A stretch of 34,832 nucleotides of DNA from Bacillus sp. AFS073361 (GCF_002567005.1 NZ_NUZU01000232.1:1-34832), one strand, 5' to 3'. Positions 1-9,299 are shown, counted from the stretch's first letter. Translations and numbers: made by a program. The notes: a model not told the origin generated them from the sequence alone.

Positions 1-47
1 GTTTGTTTAGTTTTCAAAGATCAATTTCTCTATCGCCCGTAAGCGAC
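1..47 (-). other. 5' leader of an rRNA operon (16S lies outside the window)
   Basis: Read on the minus strand, this stretch follows a strong promoter and contains TGATCTTTGAAAACT (9-23), which resembles the boxA antitermination signal and the conserved leader found ahead of Bacillus 16S genes. The position right after gyrA matches rrnO in B. subtilis. The 16S gene itself is not in the window, so its presence is inferred. Confidence 0.75.
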
Positions 48-53
48 TTAATA

Positions 54-82
54 AATATACCACCTGTAAAAACTAAAGTCAA
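54..82 (-). promoter_or_regulatory. rRNA operon promoter (sigma-A)
   Basis: On the minus strand, -35 TTGACT (77-82) and -10 TATATT (54-59) are separated by exactly 17 bases. An A/T-rich stretch lies upstream and could act as an UP element. It drives the rrn leader that follows. Confidence 0.85.
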
Positions 83-162
83 CAATTTTTCTATTCTTTT
101 TTACAATAAGGATCTTTTAAATATTTTATTCCGATAATATTAACTCCACCGCCCTGAAATTA

Positions 163-193
163 ATAAAAAAGGGAACACACCTAGTGTGCCCCC
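163..193 (-). terminator. gyrA intrinsic terminator
   Basis: Minus-strand hairpin built from GGG, CACAC and their complements around a CTA/TAG loop (171-193), followed by a run of six T before ATTA. It lies just past the gyrA stop codon and insulates gyrA from the rrn promoter downstream. Confidence 0.85.
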
Positions 194-201
194 CTCAAAT
201 T

Positions 202-2718
202 TTATTCTTCTTCCTCTGTAGTTACCACATCAGAATGCTCTTCCACCGTATCAATAGAATCAGGTTCAAGGTTTTCTTCTTCCTCTTCTTTTTCTACCTT
301 AGCTACTGTAGCTACAAATTCATCTTCACTTTCTTTCATGCTTATAAGCTTCACACCTTGAGTGTTTCGGCCCATCTTAGAAATCCCACCAACATCCATC
401 CGGATAAGTACACCGCCAGTGGTAATCAGCATGAGATCCTCTTCACCAGTAACCGCGCGCATCGAAACAAGATCACCATTTTTTTCAGTCACATGGCATG
501 TCTTGATTCCTTTTCCGCCTCTGCCTTGGATACGATATTCAGATGCAGTTGTTCGTTTTCCATAACCATTTTTGGTTACAATAAGAACATCATTCGTTTC
601 CTCTAAAACTTCCATTCCGACTACTTCATCGTTACTATCTAAAGAAATACCTTTCACACCAGTGGCCGTTCTTCCCATAGATCGAACATCAGTTTCTGGG
701 AACCGAATCAACATACCTTTTTTGGTGCCAATAATAATATCCTTGCTGCCATCGGTCAAGCGGACACTGATTAATTCATCACCTTCACGCAAACTTAAGG
801 CAATTAAGCCATTGTTGCGAATATGGGCAAATGAAGTTAATGGGGAGCGTTTTGAGATTCCCTCTTTGGTTGTAAAGAATAGGAACCAGTCATCCACAAA
901 TTCCTCCACCGGAATGATCGCATTGACCCATTCTCCTTTTTCGATACCAAGGAGGTTAATAATCGGAATACCTTTAGCCGTACGGCTGTATTCAGGTATT
1001 TCATATCCTTTTGAACGATAAACTTTACCTTTGTTCGTAAAGAAGAGAATCGTATCATGTGTTGAAGTCGTTATTAAATGTTCAACAAAATCATCCTCAT
1101 TGGTTCCCATTCCCTGGATTCCACGTCCTCCGCGTCGTTGAGCACGATAGGTGGAAACTGGAAGTCTCTTAATATAACCATTATGAGTCAAGGAAATAAC
1201 GATATTTTCTTGTGGAATTAGATCCTCATCTTCAATGTTTTCTATTCCGCCTGTAACAATTTCTGTCCGGCGTTTGTCATTGAAGCGCTCTTTGATTTCC
1301 AACAATTCTTCGCGGATAATTTCAAGAACCTTTTCATCATCAGCTAATATTGCCTTTAATTCAGCAATCAGCTTCACAAGGTTTTGATATTCTTCTTCAA
1401 TCTTTTCTCTCTCTAAACCTGTTAAACGCTGTAAGCGCATATCAAGGATCGCTTGGGCCTGCTTTTCAGAAAGATTAAAGGTAGTCATCAAGCCCTCTCG
1501 AGCAATTTCAGTCGTTTGAGAACTACGAATTAAATTAATGACTTCATCCAAGTGATCTAGCGCAATCCTTAACCCCTCTAAGATATGGGCACGTGCTTCC
1601 GCTTTACGCAGTTCAAACTCGGTTCTCCGGCGGATAACTACATTTTGATGGTCCAGGTAATGGACTAAGCATTGTTTAAGTGTCAACACCTTTGGATGTC
1701 CATTAACTAGGGCAAGTGTGTTAATTCCGAAGCTAGTTTGTAATGCTGTATGTTTATATAAATTATTTAAAAGGACGTTGGCATTCGCATCTTTACGAAC
1801 TTCAATAACAATCCGCATACCTTTTCGGTCGGATTCGTCTCTCAGGTCAGTAATACCTTCGATTTTTTTATCACGGGCAAGTTCAGCGATTTTTTCAACT
1901 AATCTCGCCTTATTCACTTGATAAGGTAATTCATTAACAATGATAACTTCTTTACCATTTGCCTTTTGCTCAATGACTACCTTAGCACGAACTGTAATGG
2001 ATCCTCTGCCTGTTTCATAGGCTTTACGAATACCGCTTCGGCCTATGATAATACCTCCGGTAGGAAAGTCTGGACCGGGAATAATTTCCATGAGCTCTTG
2101 TGTAGTAATTTCAGGGTCACGACTAAGCGCTAAAACTCCATCGATTACCTCTCCAAGTTGGTGCGGCGGAATATTAGTTGCCATCCCAACAGCGATTCCT
2201 GTTGTCCCGTTAACTAAAAGGTTAGGAAACCGAGCTGGCAGAACAACTGGCTCTCTCTCCTCCCCATCATAGTTATCCTGATAATCAATCGTATCCTTGT
2301 TTATATCTCGTAATAACTCCATCGAGATTTTCGACATTCTTGATTCTGTATAACGCATCGCAGCTGCAGAGTCACCATCGACAGATCCGAAGTTTCCATG
2401 TCCATCAACAAGCATATAACGGTAGTTGAAGTCCTGTGCCATCCGAACCATTGTTTCATACACAGCAGAGTCACCATGTGGATGATATTTACCGATTACA
2501 TCCCCAACAATACGAGCTGACTTTTTATAGGGTTTGTCTGAATGCATTCCAAGATCATGCATAGCATATAGAATACGGCGATGAACTGGTTTCAATCCAT
2601 CCCGAACATCTGGAAGGGCACGTGAAACGATAACGCTCATTGCATAGTCGAGAAAGGAAGATTTCATTTCCTTACTAATATTAATCTCTGTTACTTGAGA
2701 ATTTGGCGTATCAGCCAT
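202..2718 (-). CDS. gyrA: DNA gyrase subunit A
   Basis: 838 residues, close to other Bacillus GyrA proteins (about 820-840). It is the DNA breakage-reunion subunit of the A2B2 gyrase that introduces negative supercoils. The catalytic tyrosine is Y123 in the motif AAAMRYTESR. The quinolone-resistance region HPHGDSAVYE has Ser84 and Glu88, the residues found in susceptible strains. The GyrA box QRRGGRG is at 527-533, followed by the six-bladed C-terminal DNA-wrapping domain and a very acidic tail rich in Glu. The start ATG has an excellent ribosome-binding site, AAAGGAGGT. The gene is 26 bases downstream of gyrB and is probably cotranscribed with it. Identification is certain by family resemblance over the full length. 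Confidence 0.98.
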   Translation of the reverse strand: MADTPNSQVTEINISKEMKSSFLDYAMSVIVSRALPDVRDGLKPVHRRILYAMHDLGMHSDKPYKKSARIVGDVIGKYHPHGDSAVYETMVRMAQDFNYRYMLVDGHGNFGSVDGDSAAAMRYTESRMSKISMELLRDINKDTIDYQDNYDGEEREPVVLPARFPNLLVNGTTGIAVGMATNIPPHQLGEVIDGVLALSRDPEITTQELMEIIPGPDFPTGGIIIGRSGIRKAYETGRGSITVRAKVVIEQKANGKEVIIVNELPYQVNKARLVEKIAELARDKKIEGITDLRDESDRKGMRIVIEVRKDANANVLLNNLYKHTALQTSFGINTLALVNGHPKVLTLKQCLVHYLDHQNVVIRRRTEFELRKAEARAHILEGLRIALDHLDEVINLIRSSQTTEIAREGLMTTFNLSEKQAQAILDMRLQRLTGLEREKIEEEYQNLVKLIAELKAILADDEKVLEIIREELLEIKERFNDKRRTEIVTGGIENIEDEDLIPQENIVISLTHNGYIKRLPVSTYRAQRRGGRGIQGMGTNEDDFVEHLITTSTHDTILFFTNKGKVYRSKGYEIPEYSRTAKGIPIINLLGIEKGEWVNAIIPVEEFVDDWFLFFTTKEGISKRSPLTSFAHIRNNGLIALSLREGDELISVRLTDGSKDIIIGTKKGMLIRFPETDVRSMGRTATGVKGISLDSNDEVVGMEVLEETNDVLIVTKNGYGKRTTASEYRIQGRGGKGIKTCHVTEKNGDLVSMRAVTGEEDLMLITTGGVLIRMDVGGISKMGRNTQGVKLISMKESEDEFVATVAKVEKEEEEENLEPDSIDTVEEHSDVVTTEEEE

Positions 2719-2744
2719 ACTTATTACCTCCTTTCACCGTTGCT

Positions 2745-4670
2745 TTATATATCTAAATTCTTCACGTATTGGGCATTCGCCTCAATGAAATTACGACGTG
2801 GTTCTACCTTTTCACCCATTAACATATCAAAGGTTTCATCCGCCTCAATCGCATCTTCAAGGCTAACCTGAAGCATACTTCTTCTCGCTGGATCCATTGT
2901 GGTTTCCCATAATTGTTCAGGATTCATCTCGCCTAATCCTTTATATCGTTGAATATTTGGTTTTGGTGTCGCTGGAAGCACGGCAAAAATCTTTTCAAGT
3001 TCTTTATCATTATAGGCGTACTCAACTCGCTTACCTTGCTGCACTTTATATAGTGGCGGCTGGGCAATATATACATAACCCGCTTCTAAAATCTTTCTCA
3101 TAAAGCGGTAAAAGAACGTTAGTAGAAGTGTCCTAATATGGGCGCCATCCACATCCGCATCCGTCATAATGACGATTTTATGATAACGCGCTTTGGAAAT
3201 ATCAAAATCTTCACCGATTCCTGTTCCAATCGCAGTAATCATCGCTCTTACCTCATTGTTAGAAAGGATTCGATCTAAACGTGCTTTCTCCACATTAAGA
3301 ATTTTCCCGCGTAGTGGCAGAATGGCTTGGAAGTGACGATCACGACCTTGCTTTGCTGATCCGCCAGCGGAATCACCCTCAACGATATACATTTCACTTT
3401 CAGCAGGATCTTTTGAAGAACAGTCAGCTAATTTTCCAGGTAAACTAGAAACCTCTAAAGCACTTTTTCGGCGGGTCAGCTCTCTAGCCTTCTTTGCCGC
3501 AAGCCTTGCACGTGCAGCCATAAGACCTTTCTCGACAATTTTCTTGGCAACCGCTGGATTTTCCAACATGAATTTATCAAAAGTGCTGGCAAAGACGGCA
3601 TCAGTGATGGCTCTTACCTCAGAATTGCCTAACTTTGTCTTAGTTTGTCCTTCAAATTGTGGGTCTGGATGTTTAATGGAAACGATCGCGGTAATTCCTT
3701 CACGAACATCCTCCCCTGAAAGATTAGTATCATTGTCTTTAATTAGGCCATTTTTTCGCGCATAATCGTTGATGACTCTTGTTAAAGCCGTTTTAAAACC
3801 AGATTCATGTGTTCCGCCTTCGTACGTATGAATGTTATTTGCGAAAGAATAGATATTCTCTGTATAGCCTTCATTATATTGGAGTGCGACTTCCACACTA
3901 ATTCCATCGCGTTCTCCCTCCATGTAAATTGGTTCTTCATGGATCACTTCTTTTGTACGGTTTAAATGCTCTACATAGGATTTAATACCGCCCTCATAGT
4001 GATATTCGTTTCGTTTATTTTCAACTCGCTTATCCTCTATCGTAATTTTGATTCCTCTGTTAAGGAATGCAAGTTCACGAAGGCGAGTAGCAAGAATGTC
4101 ATATTCATAGACCAAAGTCTCCGTAAAAATCTCACCATCTGGTTTGAAATGAGTAATGGTCCCCGTTTGGTCAGTCGTACCAATTACCTCTAATTCAGAA
4201 ACAACCGCGCCTCGTTCAAATTTAATACGGTGGATTTTTTCATCACGATGGACATAAACCTCAAGTTCAGTAGACAGCGCATTAACTACGGATGCACCTA
4301 CCCCATGCAGTCCTCCAGAAACTTTATAGCCTCCGCCGCCAAACTTACCTCCTGCATGAAGTACAGTCATAATAACTTCAACTGCAGGTCTGCCCATCTT
4401 TTCTTGAATATCAACCGGAATCCCGCGGCCATTATCTTTAACTGTAATGCTATTATCTTCCTCAATGGTGACATTAATTTCATTACAGAAACCTGCTAAT
4501 GCCTCGTCAATACTATTATCTACAATTTCCCAAACAAGATGATGAAGCCCTTTACCGCTTGTTGAACCAATATACATTCCTGGTCTTTTTCGAACAGCTT
4601 CAAGTCCTTCAAGAACCTGTATTTGCTCCGCACCATATGCTTGTTCCACAGCCTTTTGTTCTAAAGTCAT
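2745..4670 (-). CDS. gyrB: DNA gyrase subunit B
   Basis: 641 residues (638 in B. subtilis). It is the ATPase subunit of gyrase. The N-terminal GHKL ATP-binding fold shows EIVDNSIDEA, DNGRGIP and GGLHGVGASVVNAL. The TOPRIM domain has the acidic metal ligand E431 in EGDSAGGSA and the D504/D506/D508 set in TDADVDGAH. The C-terminal GyrA-binding end carries QRYKGLGEM. The start ATG is preceded by AGGTGAAC. The gene follows remB after 66 bases and precedes gyrA, the usual Bacillus arrangement. Full length, with no missing motif. Confidence 0.98.
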   Translation of the reverse strand: MTLEQKAVEQAYGAEQIQVLEGLEAVRKRPGMYIGSTSGKGLHHLVWEIVDNSIDEALAGFCNEINVTIEEDNSITVKDNGRGIPVDIQEKMGRPAVEVIMTVLHAGGKFGGGGYKVSGGLHGVGASVVNALSTELEVYVHRDEKIHRIKFERGAVVSELEVIGTTDQTGTITHFKPDGEIFTETLVYEYDILATRLRELAFLNRGIKITIEDKRVENKRNEYHYEGGIKSYVEHLNRTKEVIHEEPIYMEGERDGISVEVALQYNEGYTENIYSFANNIHTYEGGTHESGFKTALTRVINDYARKNGLIKDNDTNLSGEDVREGITAIVSIKHPDPQFEGQTKTKLGNSEVRAITDAVFASTFDKFMLENPAVAKKIVEKGLMAARARLAAKKARELTRRKSALEVSSLPGKLADCSSKDPAESEMYIVEGDSAGGSAKQGRDRHFQAILPLRGKILNVEKARLDRILSNNEVRAMITAIGTGIGEDFDISKARYHKIVIMTDADVDGAHIRTLLLTFFYRFMRKILEAGYVYIAQPPLYKVQQGKRVEYAYNDKELEKIFAVLPATPKPNIQRYKGLGEMNPEQLWETTMDPARRSMLQVSLEDAIEADETFDMLMGEKVEPRRNFIEANAQYVKNLDI

Positions 4671-4736
4671 GCTTGTTCACCTGCACCTTCTGACAAAAAT
4701 ATATCTATATAATCATTAAAAAACATGTAATTAACT

Positions 4737-4985
4737 TCAAAATTCATGTATAGTCATTTGATTTGAACGTTTCTTTAAAGTACCAGAAGAAATCGGGGAT
4801 AAGTATACATTGTCATTTGTGACAATAACTGATTTAAAGGGGTTTTTAGATAGATTAATTACCTTTTCCTTTCGAGACTTGAGGAATTCTTCAACGAGCG
4901 GCGAGTTGTTAACACTCTCTTTATCCAAGATAGAAATAATATCCCTTGCTCTAATATTAATATCTTCCCCGATATGGATATACAT
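4737..4985 (-). CDS. remB: RemB (YaaB), extracellular matrix regulator, DUF370 family
   Basis: 82 residues, beginning MYIHIGEDINIRARDI and ending in a segment with SGTLKKR, which matches B. subtilis RemB/YaaB in length and pattern. The family includes RemA, a DNA-binding activator of biofilm matrix operons. RemB was linked genetically to matrix expression. The ribosome-binding site is GAGGTGA, 4 bases before the ATG. Only 8 bases separate it from the recF stop codon, so translation is probably coupled. It always sits between recF and gyrB in Bacillus, which supports the assignment. Its direct biochemical role is unknown. Confidence 0.9.
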   Translation of the reverse strand: MYIHIGEDINIRARDIISILDKESVNNSPLVEEFLKSRKEKVINLSKNPFKSVIVTNDNVYLSPISSGTLKKRSNQMTIHEF

Positions 4986-4993
4986 GGTTCACC

Positions 4994-6112
4994 TCAATTT
5001 ACTTTCTTCATCCTTCCGGCTTCAACAATAAATGTTGAGGCCTCCTTTAATGTTTGATGATCGATTCCCTCAACACTTGTGGTTGTCACAAAGGTCTGTA
5101 CCTTCCCTTGGATCGTGTTAAGCAAATGAGACTGCCGGTAATCGTCTAATTCTGATAAAACATCGTCTAAAAGTAAAATTGGATATTCTCCAATCTCAGC
5201 ATATATTAATTCAATTTCAGCAAGTTTCAAGGATAATGCCGTGGTCCGCTGCTGACCTTGTGAACCAAAGGTTTGTACATCTCTTCCATTCACAGTAAAA
5301 ATAAGGTCATCCCGATGGGGACCAAACAGGCTTGTTCCTCGTTCAATTTCCCTCGTTCTAACCTTGCTGAATTTTTCTTCAAAGCATGCTATCATCTTCG
5401 ACAAATCTTGCTCTTCTAATACCTCTACCGACGGTTTATAGGTAATTTCGAGTGTTTCTAGATCTCTCGATATTCCTTGATGAATGGGTTTGGCCCATTT
5501 TTGCAGAAGACGCAGGAATTCAAACCTTTTTGTGACAATTTTCACAGCCATCCCAATAAATTGTTCCGTTAAGATTTCCAGCATTGTTTGATCTGTCTGT
5601 TTTTTTATCTGCAGCATTTTTAAATAATGATTGCGCTGCTGAAGTATCTTTTGATACTGACTCATTTCATGTAAATAAAGCGGCGAAACTTGTCCAATTT
5701 CCATATCAATAAAACGCCTGCGCACTTGAGGGCTCCCTTTTACTAGGTTAAGATCCTCAGGAGCAAACATAACGACATTCATATTTCCGACATATTGACT
5801 TAATTTACGCTGCTCAATATGGTTAGATTTCGCTTTTTTTCCCTTTTTTGAAATAATTAATTGCAATGGCAATGAGCCGTGTTGCTTTTGAACCCTACCC
5901 TCTATTTTAGCATATTCTTGGTCCCAGCGAATAAGTTCTTTATCATTGGAAGTACGATGTGATTTGGCCATTGCTAAAACATAAATGGATTCCATCACAT
6001 TTGTTTTTCCTTGGGCATTTTCACCCAGGATCACATTTACTTTGTTCTCAAATTCTACGAACAACTCTTCATAATTTCGATAATTGGTGAGCGCTAATTT
6101 TTCAATATACAT
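4994..6112 (-). CDS. recF: RecF, recombination mediator ATPase
   Basis: 372 residues with the chosen start MYIEKLALTNYRNY. An upstream in-frame ATG at 6124 overlaps the ribosome-binding site AAAGGATG and is unlikely to be used. RecF is an SMC-like ABC ATPase that works with RecO and RecR to load RecA at single-strand gaps. Walker A is GENAQGKT (30-37). The signature-like GSQGQQRTTALSLKLAE and Walker B ILLLDDVLSELD lie near the C-terminus. It is separated from yaaA by 72 bases that contain a long hairpin. Length and motifs fit B. subtilis RecF (370 residues). Confidence 0.97.
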   Translation of the reverse strand: MYIEKLALTNYRNYEELFVEFENKVNVILGENAQGKTNVMESIYVLAMAKSHRTSNDKELIRWDQEYAKIEGRVQKQHGSLPLQLIISKKGKKAKSNHIEQRKLSQYVGNMNVVMFAPEDLNLVKGSPQVRRRFIDMEIGQVSPLYLHEMSQYQKILQQRNHYLKMLQIKKQTDQTMLEILTEQFIGMAVKIVTKRFEFLRLLQKWAKPIHQGISRDLETLEITYKPSVEVLEEQDLSKMIACFEEKFSKVRTREIERGTSLFGPHRDDLIFTVNGRDVQTFGSQGQQRTTALSLKLAEIELIYAEIGEYPILLLDDVLSELDDYRQSHLLNTIQGKVQTFVTTTSVEGIDHQTLKEASTFIVEAGRMKKVN

Positions 6113-6145
6113 ATAGGAAAACATCCTTTAGCTGAGCTATTCAAT

Positions 6146-6186
6146 AAATTAAGAAGTAATTTACTCAATAAACTACTTCTTAATTT
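6146..6186 (-). repeat. Long AT-rich hairpin between yaaA and recF
   Basis: Perfect 13-bp inverted repeat, with arms 6146-6158 (aaattaagaagta) and 6174-6186. After one mismatch the stem continues for 4 more pairs, leaving a 5-base loop. The yaaA stop codon lies in one arm. No clear T-run follows on the minus strand, so it is not a typical terminator. It lies 34 bases upstream of the recF start. Confidence 0.8.
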
Positions 6187-6400
6187 ACTCAGTAATGACA
6201 AACTCTCCAAAGCCAGGAATCCTGATTTTGTCACCAGAGCGCAGCTTTCTTCCTCTTCTTTGATCTTGTTCACCATTAATAAATATTTCATGTTCGCTTA
6301 AAAACCATTTTGCCATGCCGCCAGTTTGTATTACATCAGCCAGTTTTAAAAATTGACCTAAGGTAATAAATTCTGTATCAAGCTTTATTTTTTCAGGCAA
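6185..6400 (-). CDS. yaaA: YaaA, S4-domain RNA-binding protein
   Basis: 71 residues, the usual length of this family. The start is TTG at 6400, with GAGGGTGA 4 bases upstream. Most of the protein is an S4-type RNA-binding fold: TLGQFLKLADVIQTGGMAKWF and INGEQDQRRGRKLRSGDKI are near-identical to B. subtilis YaaA. The protein has been associated with ribosome assembly, but I infer only RNA binding from the sequence. It lies between dnaN and recF as in all Bacillus origin regions. The non-ATG start may keep expression low. Confidence 0.93.
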   Translation of the reverse strand: MPEKIKLDTEFITLGQFLKLADVIQTGGMAKWFLSEHEIFINGEQDQRRGRKLRSGDKIRIPGFGEFVITE

Positions 6401-6472
6401 ATCGTCACCCTCGTTTCTAAAATGGTCTCAATACTTTATTTTACTAAAAAATCGACAGAGTTACAAAGAAAA

Positions 6473-6501
6473 CTAAAATAAAGCCACCATAGTTTGGTGG
6501 C
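6473..6501 (-). terminator. Terminator or attenuator after dnaN
   Basis: Minus-strand stem GCCACCA/TGGTGGC with loop AACTA (6483-6501), followed by TTTATTTTAG. The T-tract is interrupted, so termination may be partial. Confidence 0.6.
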
Positions 6502-6523
6502 ATGGAGGATTAAGTATATAAAG

Positions 6524-7660
6524 TTAGTATGTTCGGACTGGTAAGATTAATTGTAAGATCGTTTCGTCATGAAGCGGGCGAATCACGAAAGGACGCATGG
6601 CACCAGTAAAGCTCACTCTAATATCTTGACCTTCAAGCGCTTTTAAGGCATCCATCATATATTTCGCACTAAAGGAAATCTTTAATTCTTCTCCCTCAAT
6701 CGCTTCACTTTGAATTTCTTCGACAACTTTCCCAACTTCTGGAGTGTTTGAAGAAATTTCAATGAGTCCACCCTCAATTGTCGAAAGTTTAACAACATTA
6801 TTTCTTCCTTCTCTTGCTAGTAGCGACGCTCGATCGATTGCCTGTAAAAATTCCTTTGTATTAACCGTTACATCCGTTTTACTTTCACTTGGAATCAATC
6901 TTGATGTATCGGGATAATTTCCTTCTAACAATCTTGAGAAAAATAACAAGTGCTTCGCTTTAAATAAAATCTGATTTTCAGTGATTACAATATCAATCAG
7001 TTCATTACTGTCATCAATAATTTTACTTAGTTCATTTAAGCTTTTTCCTGGAATAACGACATTATAATTCTCGTTGTTTGGCGTTTCAATCTTTGCCTTC
7101 CTTAGTGCAAGACGATGACTATCTGTTGCAATACAGTTTAACTCCCCATTTCCAACACGCCAGTTTACACCTGTCAAGATGGGGCGTGTTTCTGAGGTGG
7201 ACACGGCAAAATGTGTTTGTCGGATCATTGCTTTTAATAAATCGGTGGCAATATGAAATTTATTATTTTCTTCTAATTGTGGCAGATGAGGATATTCTTC
7301 TGCATCAAGACCGACTAAGTTAAATTCAGATTTCCCTGAGCGAATAACGGTTTGAAGAGACCCTAGGACTTCAATTTCTACTGAAGCAGTCGGTAGTTTT
7401 TTAACGATTTCACTAAAGACTTTTGCTTGAAGTACAATCGAGCCTGCTTGTTTAACTTCAATAATTTCGTCACCAGCATCCTCTTTAGGAATAAACGATT
7501 CAATCGAAATATCTGAATCACTCCCTGTTAGAGTAACACCTTCAGTTGTCGCTGTAATTTTAATCCCCGTTAAAATTGGAATAGTGGTTCTTGATGTAAC
7601 AGCCTTCATTACATCTTGAACACTCTGAACTAATCGATCTCTTTGGATGATAAATTTCAT
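6524..7660 (-). CDS. dnaN: DNA polymerase III beta sliding clamp
   Basis: 378 residues, exactly the length expected for Bacillus DnaN. Three clamp domains run without interruption. Conserved segments include MKFIIQRDRLVQSVQDVMKA at the start, TGVNWRVGNGELNCIATDSHRLA in the middle and the C-terminal MRPFVIRPLHDETILQLILPVRTY, which helps form the partner-binding pocket. The ribosome-binding site is CGGAGG, before ATTATATTCG and ATG. It follows dnaA after 194 bases of origin DNA and is probably partly expressed from the dnaA promoter. Confidence 0.98.
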   Translation of the reverse strand: MKFIIQRDRLVQSVQDVMKAVTSRTTIPILTGIKITATTEGVTLTGSDSDISIESFIPKEDAGDEIIEVKQAGSIVLQAKVFSEIVKKLPTASVEIEVLGSLQTVIRSGKSEFNLVGLDAEEYPHLPQLEENNKFHIATDLLKAMIRQTHFAVSTSETRPILTGVNWRVGNGELNCIATDSHRLALRKAKIETPNNENYNVVIPGKSLNELSKIIDDSNELIDIVITENQILFKAKHLLFFSRLLEGNYPDTSRLIPSESKTDVTVNTKEFLQAIDRASLLAREGRNNVVKLSTIEGGLIEISSNTPEVGKVVEEIQSEAIEGEELKISFSAKYMMDALKALEGQDIRVSFTGAMRPFVIRPLHDETILQLILPVRTY

Positions 7661-7680
7661 CGAATATAATCCTCCGTTTT

Positions 7681-7839
7681 AAGCATATTTTTGTTATTAA
7701 AAACATAATATATTTTTTTAAAAAAAGAGTAGAAGTACTAGTAGGTCCTGTTAGTATGTGGATAACCCATTATTTCAACGGAAACACAGCCTATCCACAT
7801 GTGGACAGACTGTGTGTAAATACTAAGAAGTTATGCACA
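7681..7839. other. oriC part 2: unwinding element, DnaA-trio repeats and DnaA boxes
   Basis: Between the dnaA stop and the dnaN start. Reading the plus strand: an AT-rich stretch (7681-7726); TAG-AAG-TAC-TAG-TAG (7730-7744), which read 3' to 5' is GAT-GAT-CAT-GAA-GAT, the DnaA-trio pattern; a short GC-containing spacer; and a perfect DnaA box TGTGGATAA (7757-7765, minus). More boxes follow: CTATCCACA (7791-7799), TGTGGACAG (7800-7808, two mismatches) and TTATGCACA (7831-7839). This order matches the incC/DUE half of the B. subtilis bipartite origin, where strand opening takes place. Confidence 0.85.
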
Positions 7840-7854
7840 TAATTCAGTCGTGTT

Positions 7855-9201
7855 TTAGACCTTCAAAAGTTCATGAAGTTCTTTCATTTGTCTTTGCAGC
7901 TGGGCATCGGACTGGAGGAGTTTAGAAATCTTTTCGTGCGCATGAATGACGGTAGTATGATCTCGCCCGCCAAACTCTTCTCCTATTTTCGGCAAAGAAT
8001 AATCCGTTAATTCACGTGATAAATACATCGCAATTTGTCTAGGAAATGCGAGCGACTTTGTCCGTTTTTTTGCTTTGAAATCTTCCAGTTTAATACTAAA
8101 TAGTTCCCCAACCGTCTTTTGAATATCCAAAATTGTGATGACTTTAGGCTTGGAGCTTGGAATGATGTCCTTTAAAGCTTCTGCTGCTAAATCGGCATTG
8201 ATATCCTTATTGATTAATGAGGAGTAAGCAACCACGCGGATTAGCGCACCCTCAAGCTCACGAATGTTGGAGTCAATTTGATTGGCAATATATAACATGA
8301 CCTCATTTGGAATATCCAGGCCCTCTGCCTTTGCCTTTTTCCTGAGGATGGCAATCCTTGTTTCTAAATCAGGCGGCGTAATATCAGTTATCAAACCCCA
8401 TTCAAATCGGGATCTGAGCCTGTCCTCCAATGTTGGAATTTCTCTTGGCGGCCGGTCGCTGGAGATAATAATTTGTTTACTTTCTTCATGGAGTGCATTA
8501 AACGTATGAAAAAATTCTTCCTGGGTTGATTCTTTTCCAGCTAAGAATTGAATATCATCTATAAGTAAAATGTCAACATTTCGATATTTATTGCGAAAAT
8601 TCTCCGCTTTATTGTCTCGAATCGAGTTAATAAACTCGTTAGTAAATTTTTCGGATGATAAATAAACGACTTTTGCTGCAGGGTTATGATCTAAAACATA
8701 ATGACCAATTGCATGCATTAAGTGCGTTTTTCCTAATCCCACGCCTCCATAGATAAAGAGGGGATTGTATGCTTTGGCAGGTGCTTCAGCTACAGCGAGC
8801 GATGCGGCATGGGCAAAACGGTTGCCTGAGCCAATGACAAATGTATCAAAAGTATACTTTTGATTTAAGATACCTTGAGGAAATTCCCCATGATCATCGT
8901 CCTTTTTTACCTTTTTAGGAGGTAATTGCACATCATTTTCTGCTTCTTTTTGATTTTGCGGAATGATAAATTTAACAGCAAGCTCTTCGCCGGTAATTTC
9001 ATATAGTATTCCTGCGATTAACTGAGAGTAACGTTCTTCCAGCCAATCACGGGCAAATTCATTGGGTGCTGTAATAATCAACAAATCACCTTGAAGGGAA
9101 TGGGCCTTGGTGGACTTAAGCCAGGTATCAAAGCTTGGTTTGCTGATCTTTTTCTCTATATTAGCTAATGCAGCATGCCAAAGATCCGCAATATTTTCCA
9201 A
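7855..9201 (-). CDS. dnaA: DnaA, chromosomal replication initiator
   Basis: 448 residues (446 in B. subtilis). Domain I (1-80) is the partner-binding part; a short linker rich in Lys and Asp spans about 83-108. The AAA+ domain has Walker A GGVGLGKT (152-159) and Walker B LLIDDIQFL. The C-terminal domain carries the DnaA-box recognition signature GGRDHTTVIHAHEKI. The start is TTG at 9201, not ATG: AAAGGAGGG lies at the right distance and MENIADLW matches the family N-terminus. Origin halves flank the gene on both sides, and DnaA boxes upstream suggest autoregulation. I could not identify a convincing promoter. Confidence 0.98.
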   Translation of the reverse strand: MENIADLWHAALANIEKKISKPSFDTWLKSTKAHSLQGDLLIITAPNEFARDWLEERYSQLIAGILYEITGEELAVKFIIPQNQKEAENDVQLPPKKVKKDDDHGEFPQGILNQKYTFDTFVIGSGNRFAHAASLAVAEAPAKAYNPLFIYGGVGLGKTHLMHAIGHYVLDHNPAAKVVYLSSEKFTNEFINSIRDNKAENFRNKYRNVDILLIDDIQFLAGKESTQEEFFHTFNALHEESKQIIISSDRPPREIPTLEDRLRSRFEWGLITDITPPDLETRIAILRKKAKAEGLDIPNEVMLYIANQIDSNIRELEGALIRVVAYSSLINKDINADLAAEALKDIIPSSKPKVITILDIQKTVGELFSIKLEDFKAKKRTKSLAFPRQIAMYLSRELTDYSLPKIGEEFGGRDHTTVIHAHEKISKLLQSDAQLQRQMKELHELLKV

Positions 9202-9299
9202 ATAATATCCCTCCTTTAGTACGCAGCCTAGATTAGCACTTGCGCTTTTCTTATACCGTCAGTACAACCTATTAATTTATAAATATACGAATCAGTGAA

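Noticed and set aside
2614..2629. Possible parS in gyrA around CACGTGAAACG
   Set aside because: Only the right half fits; the left half (AAGGG) breaks the palindrome at most positions.
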